A stretch of 35,452 nt of DNA. Origin: a virus. The stretch lies in the IMG/VR virus record IMGVR_UViG_3300025141_000351, positions 1 through 35,452 of that record; one strand, written 5' to 3'. The notes under the pieces were generated by a model. The model was not told the DNA's origin. It did no database searches and saw only the letters and a program-made list of their open reading frames with translations. Positions 1 through 9,500 of this stretch are shown piece by piece (the first letter of the stretch is position 1; the number at the start of each line of letters is the position of its first letter). Both the position numbers and the translations under genes were made by a program.

Positions 1-1319
1 CCAGATCCTTGCTCTTTGTGCTCGTTGATAACGTTGTAGTTCTTTCGAATATTCTTAGAAGTATTATTATAGATTGTGTAGAGCAATGAATCAACGATGC
101 TAGATTTGCCACTATAGTTTTTACCAAATATTCCAACAGTTCCAGCAAGCTTAGTAAAGTCCAACTCGTTGCCTTCTCCATAGTTGAAAAGATTATCCCA
201 TTTAAATTTCTTAATTTTCCACGAAACATTTCTAGTTGTCTCCTCATCAGACTCTGCCAGCGCGTTGTACTTCGCGTTAAGAGAGTAAACTTCATTCAAA
301 GTTTTTTCATTAACATTGTACTCTTTTAAATATTCTGCTATAAGTTTTTCTTGCACACTTTGATCACGCAGATTTTCGTGAATAACAGAATCAACCTCTT
401 TATCAACACTTATGCGGCTTCCGCGTTGTGCTCGATTTAAAAAAGAAATAGACTCTGGTTTAAACCGCGTCTTAGCGATATCTACGGCCTTTCTAAAGAT
501 TTCGATGCTCTGGTTGTCCGAGGAAACCAAACGCAGCCTAGCCCCCTCTGGGGGCCTTGTAGCCCTAGGGATTCCGCCGGCGGGGGTGAGGTTGATCGTG
601 ACGAAGGGTTTTGGGTTCTTAAGCTGGTGAAAATCACAAGTAAAGTTGTCTTTATCTTTAATGTCCCAAAGTAAAAAACCTTTGTCTAGCGATTCCCCAA
701 AGTTCTGCTGAATTAGCGAACCGGGATATCGAGCCTTGCCGTGGTCGTCAATAGTCTGATTTGTCTTGTGAATATCGCCAAGAAGGCCATAGTCGAAGTT
801 TCCTAAGAAGTCAAGATCGATCTCGCCGTGTTCCATAATCCAGCCAGTGTCCGTTTTCGATCCGGCGACTGCACCGTGATAGAGTGCGACGTTAGTCTTG
901 TTTAGGTCTGTCGGAGCGGCCCACTTGTCTTGATCAAGAATAGAAAGGACATTAAGCACAATGCCGTTGCCCACATCCACCTCTTTCGTGTACTTGTGGA
1001 AGTGAATGTTCGGATCTTCCAGCGCATCAACAAGTGGTGACACCGCATCAAGGCGACTAGAATTCTTGACATTGCAGTCGTGGTTTCCTAGAATCATATG
1101 TAGCGGAGCAATCTTCGCTAGGCTAGTAAATAGCCACGAAGTCAAGTTGAAATACTCTGGACTTAAATTACATTTGGTATGTGCTGTGTCTCCTGTGTTG
1201 ACAATAATGTCTGGTTTAAGCTCTTCCAGCTTATCAAAAAGCTGCTGAAAGACTTTTCTATATTCATAGTGATACTTGTAGTTCCGCACATGAATATCGC
1301 TAATGTGCGCTATCCTCAT
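1..1319 (-). CDS. Fused SbcD/Mre11 nuclease - SbcC/Rad50 ATPase (3' partial)
   Basis: The minus frame from the ATG at 1319 stays open to base 1 (439 codons read), so the C-terminus is outside the window. Residues 1-185 carry the metallophosphoesterase motifs of Mre11/SbcD/T4 gp47: D8-x-H10, GDTAH at 43-47, GNHD at 78-81, YHG at 147-149 and GDIH at 181-184. A capping and helical segment follows. From about residue 375 the same chain becomes the N-lobe of an SbcC/Rad50/T4 gp46 ATPase, with Walker A GKNYSGKS at 399-406. Family knowledge: the Mre11-Rad50 complex processes DNA ends for recombination; in T4 gp47 and gp46 are separate polypeptides. Here they appear fused. The stop of the primase gene lies nine bases upstream and a GAGG ribosome site overlaps it, so the two are probably translated together. 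Domain calls are firm; the extent of the coiled coil and C-lobe is unseen. Confidence 0.9.
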   Translation of the reverse strand, partial: MRIAHISDIHVRNYKYHYEYRKVFQQLFDKLEELKPDIIVNTGDTAHTKCNLSPEYFNLTSWLFTSLAKIAPLHMILGNHDCNVKNSSRLDAVSPLVDALEDPNIHFHKYTKEVDVGNGIVLNVLSILDQDKWAAPTDLNKTNVALYHGAVAGSKTDTGWIMEHGEIDLDFLGNFDYGLLGDIHKTNQTIDDHGKARYPGSLIQQNFGESLDKGFLLWDIKDKDNFTCDFHQLKNPKPFVTINLTPAGGIPRATRPPEGARLRLVSSDNQSIEIFRKAVDIAKTRFKPESISFLNRAQRGSRISVDKEVDSVIHENLRDQSVQEKLIAEYLKEYNVNEKTLNEVYSLNAKYNALAESDEETTRNVSWKIKKFKWDNLFNYGEGNELDFTKLAGTVGIFGKNYSGKSSIVDSLLYTIYNNTSKNIRKNYNVINEHKEQGS

Positions 1320-1328
1320 TTAATAACC

Positions 1329-2270
1329 TCAAAAATTGATATTGTTTATTAACAGCGACAGGCTATCATTGACCTGTTTGGCGCTATCTTTTCTCTCTTT
1401 AAATTGTTCTCTCGTCATCTCGCCGACATCTTTAAATCCGCTTATATTCATTATATACGCTTCTATGCCATAACGCAAGAGCTTTTCTACAATCGAGTTT
1501 GTTTTGTGTGTTGCGTCCGGATCCAATGCCATATAAATAGTTGAATTGTTTTGTATTATTTTCTGAAACAGCTTAGAGTTTTCTGAAAGCGTTGATCCCA
1601 AAACAGGAACAGAATTCTCGCCTGCAACGATTGCATCAAACGCCCCTTCGACTAAAATTATCGGCCTTGTAAAATCAACATACAGTTCATTAAATATGAT
1701 TTCGCTCTTGGGCACTTCTGGATTTAAATATTTCTTCCAGTTGCCGTCGTATGATCTTGCTATAAAATAATTAATATTTCCTTTCATATCAAACGATGGA
1801 ATAATAATCCGGCCGGCGTATTGACCTTTTGAACAATAGCCGATTTTCCAATAAAGAATATCCTTCTTGCTGATTCGGCGTTTATTCAAATATGATTTGG
1901 CCGAAGTGCTGGAAAGCGGAAGGCCATTGTTCGCAAGTGAAATAAACTCTTTTGGCAAATTCAGCCTTGGGAGTATTACTTCTTTAGGCTCATCGAACAA
2001 GTGTTCTAATTTATCGTCAACCTCTGAAAAGTCCGTGATGTTGTTTAGCTTTTTCCACTCAGTTAGCTGTTGGACGCTGCCATATCTTTTGAAGAGGTAC
2101 AGCAGTGAATTACCAGATGTATCACACACCCAGCATTTAAACTTATTTTTCTTTAAATTGACTGACAGCTTCTTCTTGTGGTGATCACAAAAAGGGCAGG
2201 TAAAAAGATACTCTTCCCCAGAGCGATAGCTTTGGCCGAGTACGTCTTGCAATAAAGAAATCTTAGTCAC
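1329..2270 (-). CDS. DNA primase, CHC2 zinc finger plus TOPRIM (313 aa)
   Basis: Predicted to make RNA primers for phage DNA replication. The N-terminus holds a zinc-binding site, CPFC at 25-28 and CWVC at 46-49, as in DnaG-type primases. The TOPRIM core follows, with the acidic residue in ILVEGAFDAI (E208) and the DxD pair in ALDPDA (D250, D252), then KDVGEM near 280-285. At 313 aa it is close to T4 gp61 (about 340) and far shorter than bacterial DnaG; it lacks an obvious helicase-binding domain or a fused helicase. The start is GTG at 2270: an in-frame stop lies just upstream and no ATG occurs until far inside the zinc/TOPRIM region. No good Shine-Dalgarno site is visible, so it may rely on ribosomes from the resolvase gene 17 bases upstream. 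Function is firm, the exact start slightly less so. Confidence 0.92.
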   Translation of the reverse strand: MTKISLLQDVLGQSYRSGEEYLFTCPFCDHHKKKLSVNLKKNKFKCWVCDTSGNSLLYLFKRYGSVQQLTEWKKLNNITDFSEVDDKLEHLFDEPKEVILPRLNLPKEFISLANNGLPLSSTSAKSYLNKRRISKKDILYWKIGYCSKGQYAGRIIIPSFDMKGNINYFIARSYDGNWKKYLNPEVPKSEIIFNELYVDFTRPIILVEGAFDAIVAGENSVPVLGSTLSENSKLFQKIIQNNSTIYMALDPDATHKTNSIVEKLLRYGIEAYIMNISGFKDVGEMTREQFKERKDSAKQVNDSLSLLINNINF

Positions 2271-2287
2271 ATAATCATTTTACAACA

Positions 2288-2803
2288 TTATTGCTGCTGC
2301 GTCAAGTATGCATATTTTGCCAGAACAATACTGTCTGCCCTGTCGTAAGTACCGGCTTTTGGGTTGCCAGCTTTTGTTAATTCATATTCAAAATCTGAAA
2401 CTGTTTTGTTGATGTGTTCCAAAACAACTTCTTTCGCTTTTGTGCCCCGGGGCACTTTAATGCCGATTTGCTTACGAGCCGTCGTTGCCGAAACATATTC
2501 TGGCTCTAACCCAAAAGTATTATAACACAGCCAACTAACAACGCCATTAAATTTTGAAAGAAGCGTGAGCGTCTTTGCTGATGAAAAGCCGGCCCTAAAC
2601 ATCTGTAATGACTGTTCAATAACAATGTGGGTAATGGGAAACTGTATTCGAATATTTATCAGTTGCCCCCCGATCAGAGACGCTTTATCAAAAAAGTTTT
2701 TAGTTTTGCGAGTGTCCCATGCCTCGCAGAAGACAACACTGCCCTTGTTGTTTATTACGGTCACGCCGGTAATGCTGGTTGAAATATCTAGTCCAAGTAT
2801 CAT
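2288..2803 (-). CDS. RuvC-like Holliday-junction resolvase (171 aa)
   Basis: A small RNase H-fold nuclease of the RuvC type, expected to cut branched DNA during recombination or before packaging. The N-terminal strand MILGLDISTS gives the first acidic residue D6, HIVIEQS gives E63, and the C-terminal YDRADS gives D154 and D157, matching the spacing of the RuvC catalytic tetrad. The segment YVSATTARKQIGI (103-115) resembles the RuvC region preceding the last helix. Length is typical of RuvC (about 170). T4 itself uses a different resolvase fold (endonuclease VII, gp49). The start ATG overlaps the stop of the preceding virion gene as ATGA, with no Shine-Dalgarno site, so translation is probably coupled to the tail gene. 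Primase follows 17 bases downstream. A related phage RNase H-fold nuclease with another junction preference is possible. Confidence 0.87.
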   Translation of the reverse strand: MILGLDISTSITGVTVINNKGSVVFCEAWDTRKTKNFFDKASLIGGQLINIRIQFPITHIVIEQSLQMFRAGFSSAKTLTLLSKFNGVVSWLCYNTFGLEPEYVSATTARKQIGIKVPRGTKAKEVVLEHINKTVSDFEYELTKAGNPKAGTYDRADSIVLAKYAYLTQQQ

Positions 2804-4284
2804 ATATCTAATTTTAACTTAAAAGTGTAATCTTGTCCATTAGTTTTTCGTATTGGGTTAGCTAATTTCGCTATAGCAACAAGTTCTTTGTTTTTATCGT
2901 ATATGCCAATTTTTGAAATAAATGTTTGTGGGGCATAAGAAGCAGAATAGTTATCATACGAACTGGAAATTGTATTATGAATTGAAATATATTTGTTTTC
3001 TTTGTAATAACTAGAGCCGCTCGTTACTCCATGGACGCGTGTATAGTGCCAATCCGTGGCCAAGTTGTTGGTGTTCGCCCACTCGTCTTTTCTGTCAAGG
3101 AATGTTGGGTTGTTACTCCAATTTAAATCATTCTTTTTGGCGTGTGCCAACATTGTAATAACAGGAATCTTTTCCGTTCCTTGGAACTCTAATGAATAAG
3201 ATGAACTTGTCGGGCCATAATGTGCATCATCTTCTGTTGGTGAAATAACAAAAGACTTGTATGCTCCAAAATAACCCCACTTGGGATTGTCAACCATCCA
3301 ACTAGCAACGCCGTCCGCGTGTGAGCCCGTTGGACTCATATAGCCGTCTACCAAATTATCATCTAGATTATAGCTGGCTGTGATTAATAAAACGCCCTCA
3401 TTGTACAGCGCCATGCCGATGACACTGCCTGTAGCAGCTTCGTTGCCGCGATATGTTTCTACCAGTTCTCCATTTTTTCTTATGTCTTGGGCTCTAGCTA
3501 ACAAAGAGCCGGTGTAATAAAACTTTAGATCTATGCTTCCTTTTTTAATCTTATTGCCATAAAAAATCTTTGGAATAACAATAAGGTTTGTCAAATCATT
3601 AACTGGAATTGATTGTGTCAGTGGGTGAGCTTGAGGTTTCACACCACCAACGTTAATATTTTTACCATACTGCGCTAAAGAGTGCGGTGGTATACCGCCG
3701 TTCTTAAGAATGTACGTATCAAAGTCATAGTATGGGCTTAAATATTTATAATAATCAAAAGTATTTTTAAGTGCCACAACCTTTCTAACGGTCTTGCTAG
3801 AGGTTGAACCCGAGTATATAAGGTACCCGTCATTATCAGTGTCTGCATCGCCGCTTGTATCTGGCTTGGCCTTAATCAACTCTCTGGCAATGGAAGCAGT
3901 CAAGGGATACGGTATAGACATGTCAGTGCCGGCCGGAACTAACTTCGCGCCAAGTTGTGAAAATTTCACCGACTTATAAGCCACGTCATCTACTTTGTTT
4001 TCACCCTTGGTAAAACTACCCGATATCAAATAATCATTGAACCCCTCATCACCCGGGACAGCATTGGCTGTAAGACGATCAACATTCATTTCATAAAGAG
4101 AGATGGCGCCAGTTATAACGTTATGCCCTTCAGAGACGCGTCTATTTATGTGCGCGGCATTTAAATGAAATGAAAATATATACTTTGGATATGTTTTTAA
4201 GACATTGCGAAAAACATCATTCTCCGTAAAAGAATACGGATGGACGGCCGTTCGGATGTTCTTTGTTGGAGAATATGCAGTCAT
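2800..4284 (-). CDS. Virion structural protein with shared C-terminal module (494 aa)
   Basis: Function not known; position and composition (beta-rich, many Ser/Thr/Tyr/Asn) suggest a tail or baseplate component. The last ~115 residues, starting near NWSNNPTF, end with IGIYDKNKELVAIAKLANPI and a KLKLD tail. The neighbouring 396-aa protein ends with the same module (VGLYHSDGALMAVGKLSEPI, VRLD), so the pair share a domain, perhaps for docking to a common partner or self-association. No signal peptide or membrane helix is visible. A GGAGG ribosome site lies 11 bases before the ATG at 4284, and the stop overlaps the resolvase start by four bases. I read it as a late structural gene; a tail-fibre or wedge-like role is inference. 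Confidence 0.7.
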   Translation of the reverse strand: MTAYSPTKNIRTAVHPYSFTENDVFRNVLKTYPKYIFSFHLNAAHINRRVSEGHNVITGAISLYEMNVDRLTANAVPGDEGFNDYLISGSFTKGENKVDDVAYKSVKFSQLGAKLVPAGTDMSIPYPLTASIARELIKAKPDTSGDADTDNDGYLIYSGSTSSKTVRKVVALKNTFDYYKYLSPYYDFDTYILKNGGIPPHSLAQYGKNINVGGVKPQAHPLTQSIPVNDLTNLIVIPKIFYGNKIKKGSIDLKFYYTGSLLARAQDIRKNGELVETYRGNEAATGSVIGMALYNEGVLLITASYNLDDNLVDGYMSPTGSHADGVASWMVDNPKWGYFGAYKSFVISPTEDDAHYGPTSSSYSLEFQGTEKIPVITMLAHAKKNDLNWSNNPTFLDRKDEWANTNNLATDWHYTRVHGVTSGSSYYKENKYISIHNTISSSYDNYSASYAPQTFISKIGIYDKNKELVAIAKLANPIRKTNGQDYTFKLKLDI

Positions 4285-4302
4285 GCGACACAGATCCTCC
4301 GT

Positions 4303-5493
4303 TTAATAGTCAAGTCTTACGCGAATTGTAAAATCACTAGCGTCTGTCTTTTTGATTGGCTCTGATAATTTACCAACAGCCATCAGGGCACCATCAGAAT
4401 GGTATAAACCAACTGTGGTAATATACGAAGCTGCCGAGTCGTCAACATATTGCTTTACTCTAATTTTTCCATTTGCATCAATATAGGTCGGATTTGAACT
4501 ATAATTAAACTCAGAAGCGTTGGCACGACAGAAATAAACAGTTGAGTTAAGCTCAATTGTGTTCTTGAAGCTTATGCTACTTATTCTTCTCCTGAACCCA
4601 TCACAAACAGCATCAATCGAAGCTGAAATGGAGGCACTAGCAACGTTATTGTGGCCGCCATTGCCGTCATAATCGCCGGCCGAAGAAGAAACCAGATCTA
4701 TTCCGTTGGAAGTGGCACCGAAGACGCCTCCTCCGTTTGCATGGTTGGCCCAAGCGCCTGACAATTCTAGTGCCACCACGCCGGCTTGATAATAAATTAA
4801 GCCAACCGCATCAGCATCAGTGGGGTCATATGACTGGCCGGCAGAGGCAGAATAAATTATGCCATACTCGCCGGCCGGTGAATTTGTATAAACCGACGAG
4901 CCGGAATCCGAAAGGCGAACCGGGAATTCATCAAAAACTGAAAACGACGATTTGTCATTCCAACTTCCAGTACCAACATACATCTCAAACGTACCCTTGG
5001 CAATTTCGTCCTTTGCAAGCATTCTAGAAAAATTCATGAAAAGTGCGGTTTGCAATTTTTGCGCTTGGCTTGAAGTCGCCGGTTGGGCAAGATGATCAAA
5101 CTGCATAATAGCGCCGGTCACGTCATGGCCGACTAAGACTTGCGCCATTTGTTGATATATGTTTTGCTTATCAGTTTGCTGGGAAACAATATCACTAACA
5201 GTTGACTCCAAAGGCGCATCGTGCGACCAGTTTGGCGAAACACCAAATGTTAAATCAAAAATCTGATTTGCCGAAGAACTCAAGTGTGGATAATCATAAA
5301 CAGATTGAAACATACCGTGTGTATACTTCTTAATATTAGTTTCGCCCACGTAAATTCCATAGGTTGTAGTCACGGTACCGACTGATGAGGTATATGCAAC
5401 AATGGACCCAGTTATTGGAATCGACTCGTGTAATTTTGTTTTAAAACTTTTAATGTCTTTTGATTTGTCTATTGATTTAAAAGTTTGTGCCAT
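4303..5493 (-). CDS. Virion structural protein with shared C-terminal module (396 aa)
   Basis: A presumed tail/baseplate protein of unknown exact role. The middle is rich in Ser, Ala, Gly and Asn, including an SASISAS stretch, as is common in exposed virion proteins. The C-terminal ~75 residues start at FNYSSNPTYID and end with VGLYHSDGALMAVGKLSEPI and VRLDY, matching the end of the 494-aa protein encoded next. Outside this module I see little similarity between the two, so they look like different proteins sharing a terminal domain rather than a simple duplication. The GGAG ribosome site about seven bases before the ATG at 5493 is good. It sits 18 bases upstream of its partner gene and 32 bases after the 313-aa structural gene, apparently in one transcript. 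Confidence 0.7.
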   Translation of the reverse strand: MAQTFKSIDKSKDIKSFKTKLHESIPITGSIVAYTSSVGTVTTTYGIYVGETNIKKYTHGMFQSVYDYPHLSSSANQIFDLTFGVSPNWSHDAPLESTVSDIVSQQTDKQNIYQQMAQVLVGHDVTGAIMQFDHLAQPATSSQAQKLQTALFMNFSRMLAKDEIAKGTFEMYVGTGSWNDKSSFSVFDEFPVRLSDSGSSVYTNSPAGEYGIIYSASAGQSYDPTDADAVGLIYYQAGVVALELSGAWANHANGGGVFGATSNGIDLVSSSAGDYDGNGGHNNVASASISASIDAVCDGFRRRISSISFKNTIELNSTVYFCRANASEFNYSSNPTYIDANGKIRVKQYVDDSAASYITTVGLYHSDGALMAVGKLSEPIKKTDASDFTIRVRLDY

Positions 5494-5525
5494 TTTTATT
5501 CTCCGTTCTTTTTAAAAAATTTCTT

Positions 5526-6467
5526 TTAAGTTAGGCCTACGTGTGCCAAGAATCTTATCGGTATATCTAATGACATGCCTGTTTTCCATCCATCGACTCT
5601 AACAATAGTATCTATCGCCAATCCGTTAGCAGAGTTCGGAAAAACACTTGTCAGTGTGTTGCCAAACTCGTAAAAATAAGCAGCGCTGGTGGCCAAATTA
5701 TCAGAAGCAACAATTGTGAACCAAAACCGGCCGCCGCGGGGGCCAGCGTGTTCAGAGCTAAGTTTCTTTGCCGGCCGAGGTTGCCAGCCGGCTTCAGTTT
5801 TTGGTACCACATAAGTTGCGATATAATCATCATCAACATAACTCTTATCGACCACGTTACCATCTGGGTCTACTATAGTGCCAAATCGATCATCAATTTG
5901 AATTATATATGTGTCTTCTTCTAGTTCTGCCGGGAGGTTCTTGCTATAAAGCCCGCCGGTGCTGCTTATAATTCCCTGATCGATTACAATAACCGTGTTT
6001 GCTGCATCAGCCGCGCTGGCGCCTTTAATAAAGCCGGCAACGGGCCATGAGCCGCTAACTTCATCATACGCACCGCCGTCGCCCGTGGTTAAAACAACGT
6101 ATCTTCCATCATTTGGGGTTGCAGCGAAAGGCAGGCCGCGGTCAACGCCGCTCTCGCTGGATTGTCTGACGCGTAAATTTGGTAAGTATAAATAATCTTT
6201 ATTCGCGGGGAGCGATACCAATTTATGTTTTAACGCCGACCCATTGTCAGTGATCGCCTCAAGAACGGGTGTCTTGAGAATATTAAGATCCTTATAGGCG
6301 GTTGCATTATCATGATTATAAAGCTGATAATTAATTTCATCATCAGCAAAGGCATACATATCAATACTAAATTTTTTCTGCCCAGCGCCGCCTGCCATGC
6401 GGCGGCGGCCTTCGTCAGTTAATACGGCATCTAAAATAATGTCTCCGTCATTAGGTAAAAAACTCAT
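5526..6467 (-). CDS. Virion structural protein, VLTDEGRRRMA-type N-terminus (313 aa)
   Basis: Exact function unknown. The first ~45 residues (DGDIILDAVLTDEGRRRMA, then YAFADDEINYQLYN) align by eye with the start of the 331-aa protein at 12139-13134 (VIDLVLTRRGRELFS, then YYAFFDDEILYDKAFG). This points to a shared N-terminal domain. The rest is beta-rich with charged loops, and neither cysteine clusters nor membrane segments are seen. In environmental phages I associate this N-terminus with baseplate or tail structural proteins, but I cannot confirm that here. Start at 6467 has an AGGAG site at close spacing; a second AAAGGAG lies further upstream in the 64-base gap, the widest in the window. 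Confidence 0.72.
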   Translation of the reverse strand: MSFLPNDGDIILDAVLTDEGRRRMAGGAGQKKFSIDMYAFADDEINYQLYNHDNATAYKDLNILKTPVLEAITDNGSALKHKLVSLPANKDYLYLPNLRVRQSSESGVDRGLPFAATPNDGRYVVLTTGDGGAYDEVSGSWPVAGFIKGASAADAANTVIVIDQGIISSTGGLYSKNLPAELEEDTYIIQIDDRFGTIVDPDGNVVDKSYVDDDYIATYVVPKTEAGWQPRPAKKLSSEHAGPRGGRFWFTIVASDNLATSAAYFYEFGNTLTSVFPNSANGLAIDTIVRVDGWKTGMSLDIPIRFLAHVGLT

Positions 6468-6531
6468 TCCACTTCTCCTTTTAAACCTGCTCCTTTATAA
6501 TTAGTATTTTTTTATAAAAAGCACTTTTTAT
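6468..6531 (-). promoter_or_regulatory. Widest intergenic gap: AT palindrome and two tandem RBS-like sites
   Basis: This 64-base gap is the largest untranslated spacer in the window. On the minus strand it starts with a short perfect inverted repeat, ATAAAAAG-TG-CTTTTTAT, continues through an A/T-rich stretch, and ends with two purine-rich sites, AAAGGAG and AAAAGGAG. Only the second is well placed for the ATG at 6467. The hairpin has no GC-rich stem and no following U-tract, so it is a poor terminator. A promoter or an mRNA-processing site is possible, but no clear -35/-10 pair is seen. Confidence 0.3.
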
Positions 6532-9500
6532 TTATTTCACTCCAGAACGCACAACTTCACCGTCATCCAGTATAATATCATATGATGCATCACTAGTAGA
6601 CGTGATTTTACGTTTTCTGAAAGTGATATTTAAATCTACTCTTCTTTTGGTTTTGGTCGAGGTTATTCTTAATTTGTATTTGGGGAGCTTCACTTTGTCA
6701 TTGAAGAATTCCTCCCGATTTGACAGATGTTGATTTAACTCGTGCTCAAAAGTCGACTCTTCTTCATACCCCAAATCACCATTTTTTTGTGGCGCAACTT
6801 GTAAAAACGAAGGGTCGATTCTTAATTTTTCTTTAAAGAAAATGCTCTTCTTTCGCTTAGCCTTTTCAATATCCGGAAAGTCTTTAATCTCCACAGACTC
6901 AACTACCGGCATTATAACGCCACCTTCGTCAACAAGCTCTACCGAATATACAACTGAAGAATAAGATATCTCGTTGTTTTCGCCGAGTACTCTTGCCATA
7001 TAATAATATTTTTGATTTGGCTTTAATTCATCAATAATGTGGGCAGTATCCCACGCCTCGCCAGTGGGCATATATTTTTTGCCGGTGGCGGCCTCCTGCT
7101 CCTGCCCAGAGACCCACTTTGCCTGATTTACGCCGGCGGGCGGGTTCAATACTTTATAGGCGTTTGTAGTGGGAACATCTTTGTTATATGTTCCAAAATC
7201 ATCATAGCTTTGAGGCATTTCGGTGGTGCGGTAGAGTAGGAAATTTTTGGCTTTAAATTTCCCAGTAAACATAACCATTTCATCTTCTAAGTGATCCGTA
7301 TCTTTTGGATCAAGCGCTGGGACGTTCTCTTCCCAGCTAAACTTTTTACGCTCGTCTTTTGTGGTTTCTTTAATTACATTGCCTAGGCCCTTCTCAAATA
7401 AAATGAGAATTTTATCATTTACTCCTTTATAGGGATAAATGTGTAAAAGCGGCGGTCGAGGTGGCATAGTTTTTACAGGTTTGGGCGAATATGCTACAGT
7501 TTGATTTTTTGGATCAAATTCATCTTCGTCTGTCATATCCCAACTTTGCGGCTTAAGAAGCGGGACTTCGACAAACCTCATTGACGGCTCTTCTTCTATG
7601 AGCGCAGAAAAATCGAACTCTTGTGATTCACTTTTCCATTTCCCTTCGCCAAATTTTGCCATACCGGGGGCTTTGTTCGGATGAGTCTTGCTCCACATTA
7701 ATGGGTATTTTTCGAATGCTTCCTCGGCGGAATCTAAGTTAATGGGGCCGGCCTTGGTACTATCGCCGGCGGGGTCAACATACCAAACGCATTTCGGATC
7801 TTTTTTGCAGCCGGCACACCCAGACATAAGAATAGGCTTCTCTTCCGATTTCACATCTTTAGTCAGCCATTTACAATCCGGATAACCTTCTGGTTCTTTA
7901 TAATATTCTATACTTGGCAATTTGCACTCTATGTTCCGATATCGGTACCTTTTTCCATACACCAGAACAACTGCATAAAGTCGATATGAATACTTTTCAT
8001 CATATTTAATTTGAGTATCAATATATTCATGCATACTAGGGGCAGAGAAAACAATGTTGCCATCTTGATTATATTGTAGGCCCAATTGGGCAACGCCGGT
8101 CCATTCATGATTAGGAAAAACATAAAAATTAGAAACGATTCCGTCTCCTAGGGCGCCTGCGGCGCGTTTTACGATTTTATAAGCAACTATTTCATTTCTT
8201 GCAAACGCACCCAGACTTTTAGCCTCTCCGTAAGTAACATAGGGCGAAATTCCAAGACTAGCAAAAGCCCGGTTGGCCATGCTGAGCAAATTAAAGCTGT
8301 CGGGCTTGCTCTTTTTAAAATCTTTAATTGAACCAAACCCAAGTCTCCGATCCTGCCATGTACTAAGATCTTTAAGCTCTGCATCGCCCGGGCCGTAAAT
8401 ATATTGTTTCAAAGAAATATCTGACTTAAACTGGCTGTCTTTTAGTTCCTTTGCCTTCTCCATATCAGTCGGAGGAGTGCCTGCATAATCACCATAACTT
8501 TGTAGTTTAACCGCGTGGGGCAATTTATAATCAGCAGACTCGTAGATGTAGCCCTCTATTTCATTTTTTTCGTTGGCAATGAGTTTATTTGTATGCTGTC
8601 TAAACGCCCCATGGGTTAAAGCCGCGAAGCCTCTTCCCTCCACCATGTGGCCCAACATAATTGGAGCTTGTCTTGTCACGGGGTCTTCTTGGCCAAGAAC
8701 GCCAAACTGAGGAGTAAATTGTATAGCATTATAAAAAGGATAATCTATTTTTTCCTTTAATTCAATTTTGTCCACCTCTGGATTGCTTAGCGTGTCAGCC
8801 GCAATTGCAATATTAGTGGGAGTTTTATAATTCGCACTGTATTGGCATATGTTGTTGGCGTCTTTACCCATCGAGCCGGCGCCATGACTGGGCTGCATAT
8901 GATTTTCATAAAACATTTGAAGGTTTGCTTCATTGATTGATGCATCGTGATGACACTTGCTATAACTATGAATATTGTGAACAACCCCGAAGCGCCATGG
9001 ATAATTGGGATAAGTTATATCCGTTTCATATGACCTGTACAAAAAATTATAATCATAAAACCACTTTGATTTATCCATTGTGACTTTCATTAATTTGTGA
9101 GTTTTGCTCCACTCAGCCGCTTCTTCTTTGGCCGACAGTTCAAAGGGCATAACCGCCCAATTACGAGAGGCGCCGTTTGGTTTACCATCCATCTTTTCTA
9201 AATAATGCCAAGTCATCTTAGCATCGCCAGTTGTCAGCGGCGGCATTATCTTACCAAATATTTTATCTTTAATAGCCCCAAGTTGAAGGCTTGTATAGCC
9301 GCTGTACTTTCCAAAGAAAAAATTGCTGTTAGGATCAGCGTCTAGACCTTCATACTCCTGTGCTACCGGTCTCATATATTCTGGTACATTAACCAACGTT
9401 ACATTTGCCGGCCGGGTGGGGTTGTCGTCGTAACGAATGGTTGTTCCAAATTTATTTACAGTTTCCGGCTCACCTTGCATTCCGCGTATTTCCCAGTTTA

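Noticed and set aside
6514-6531. Inverted repeat ATAAAAAG-TG-CTTTTTAT as a terminator
   Set aside because: The stem is almost all A:T with a two-base loop and is followed on the minus strand by A residues rather than a U-tract.
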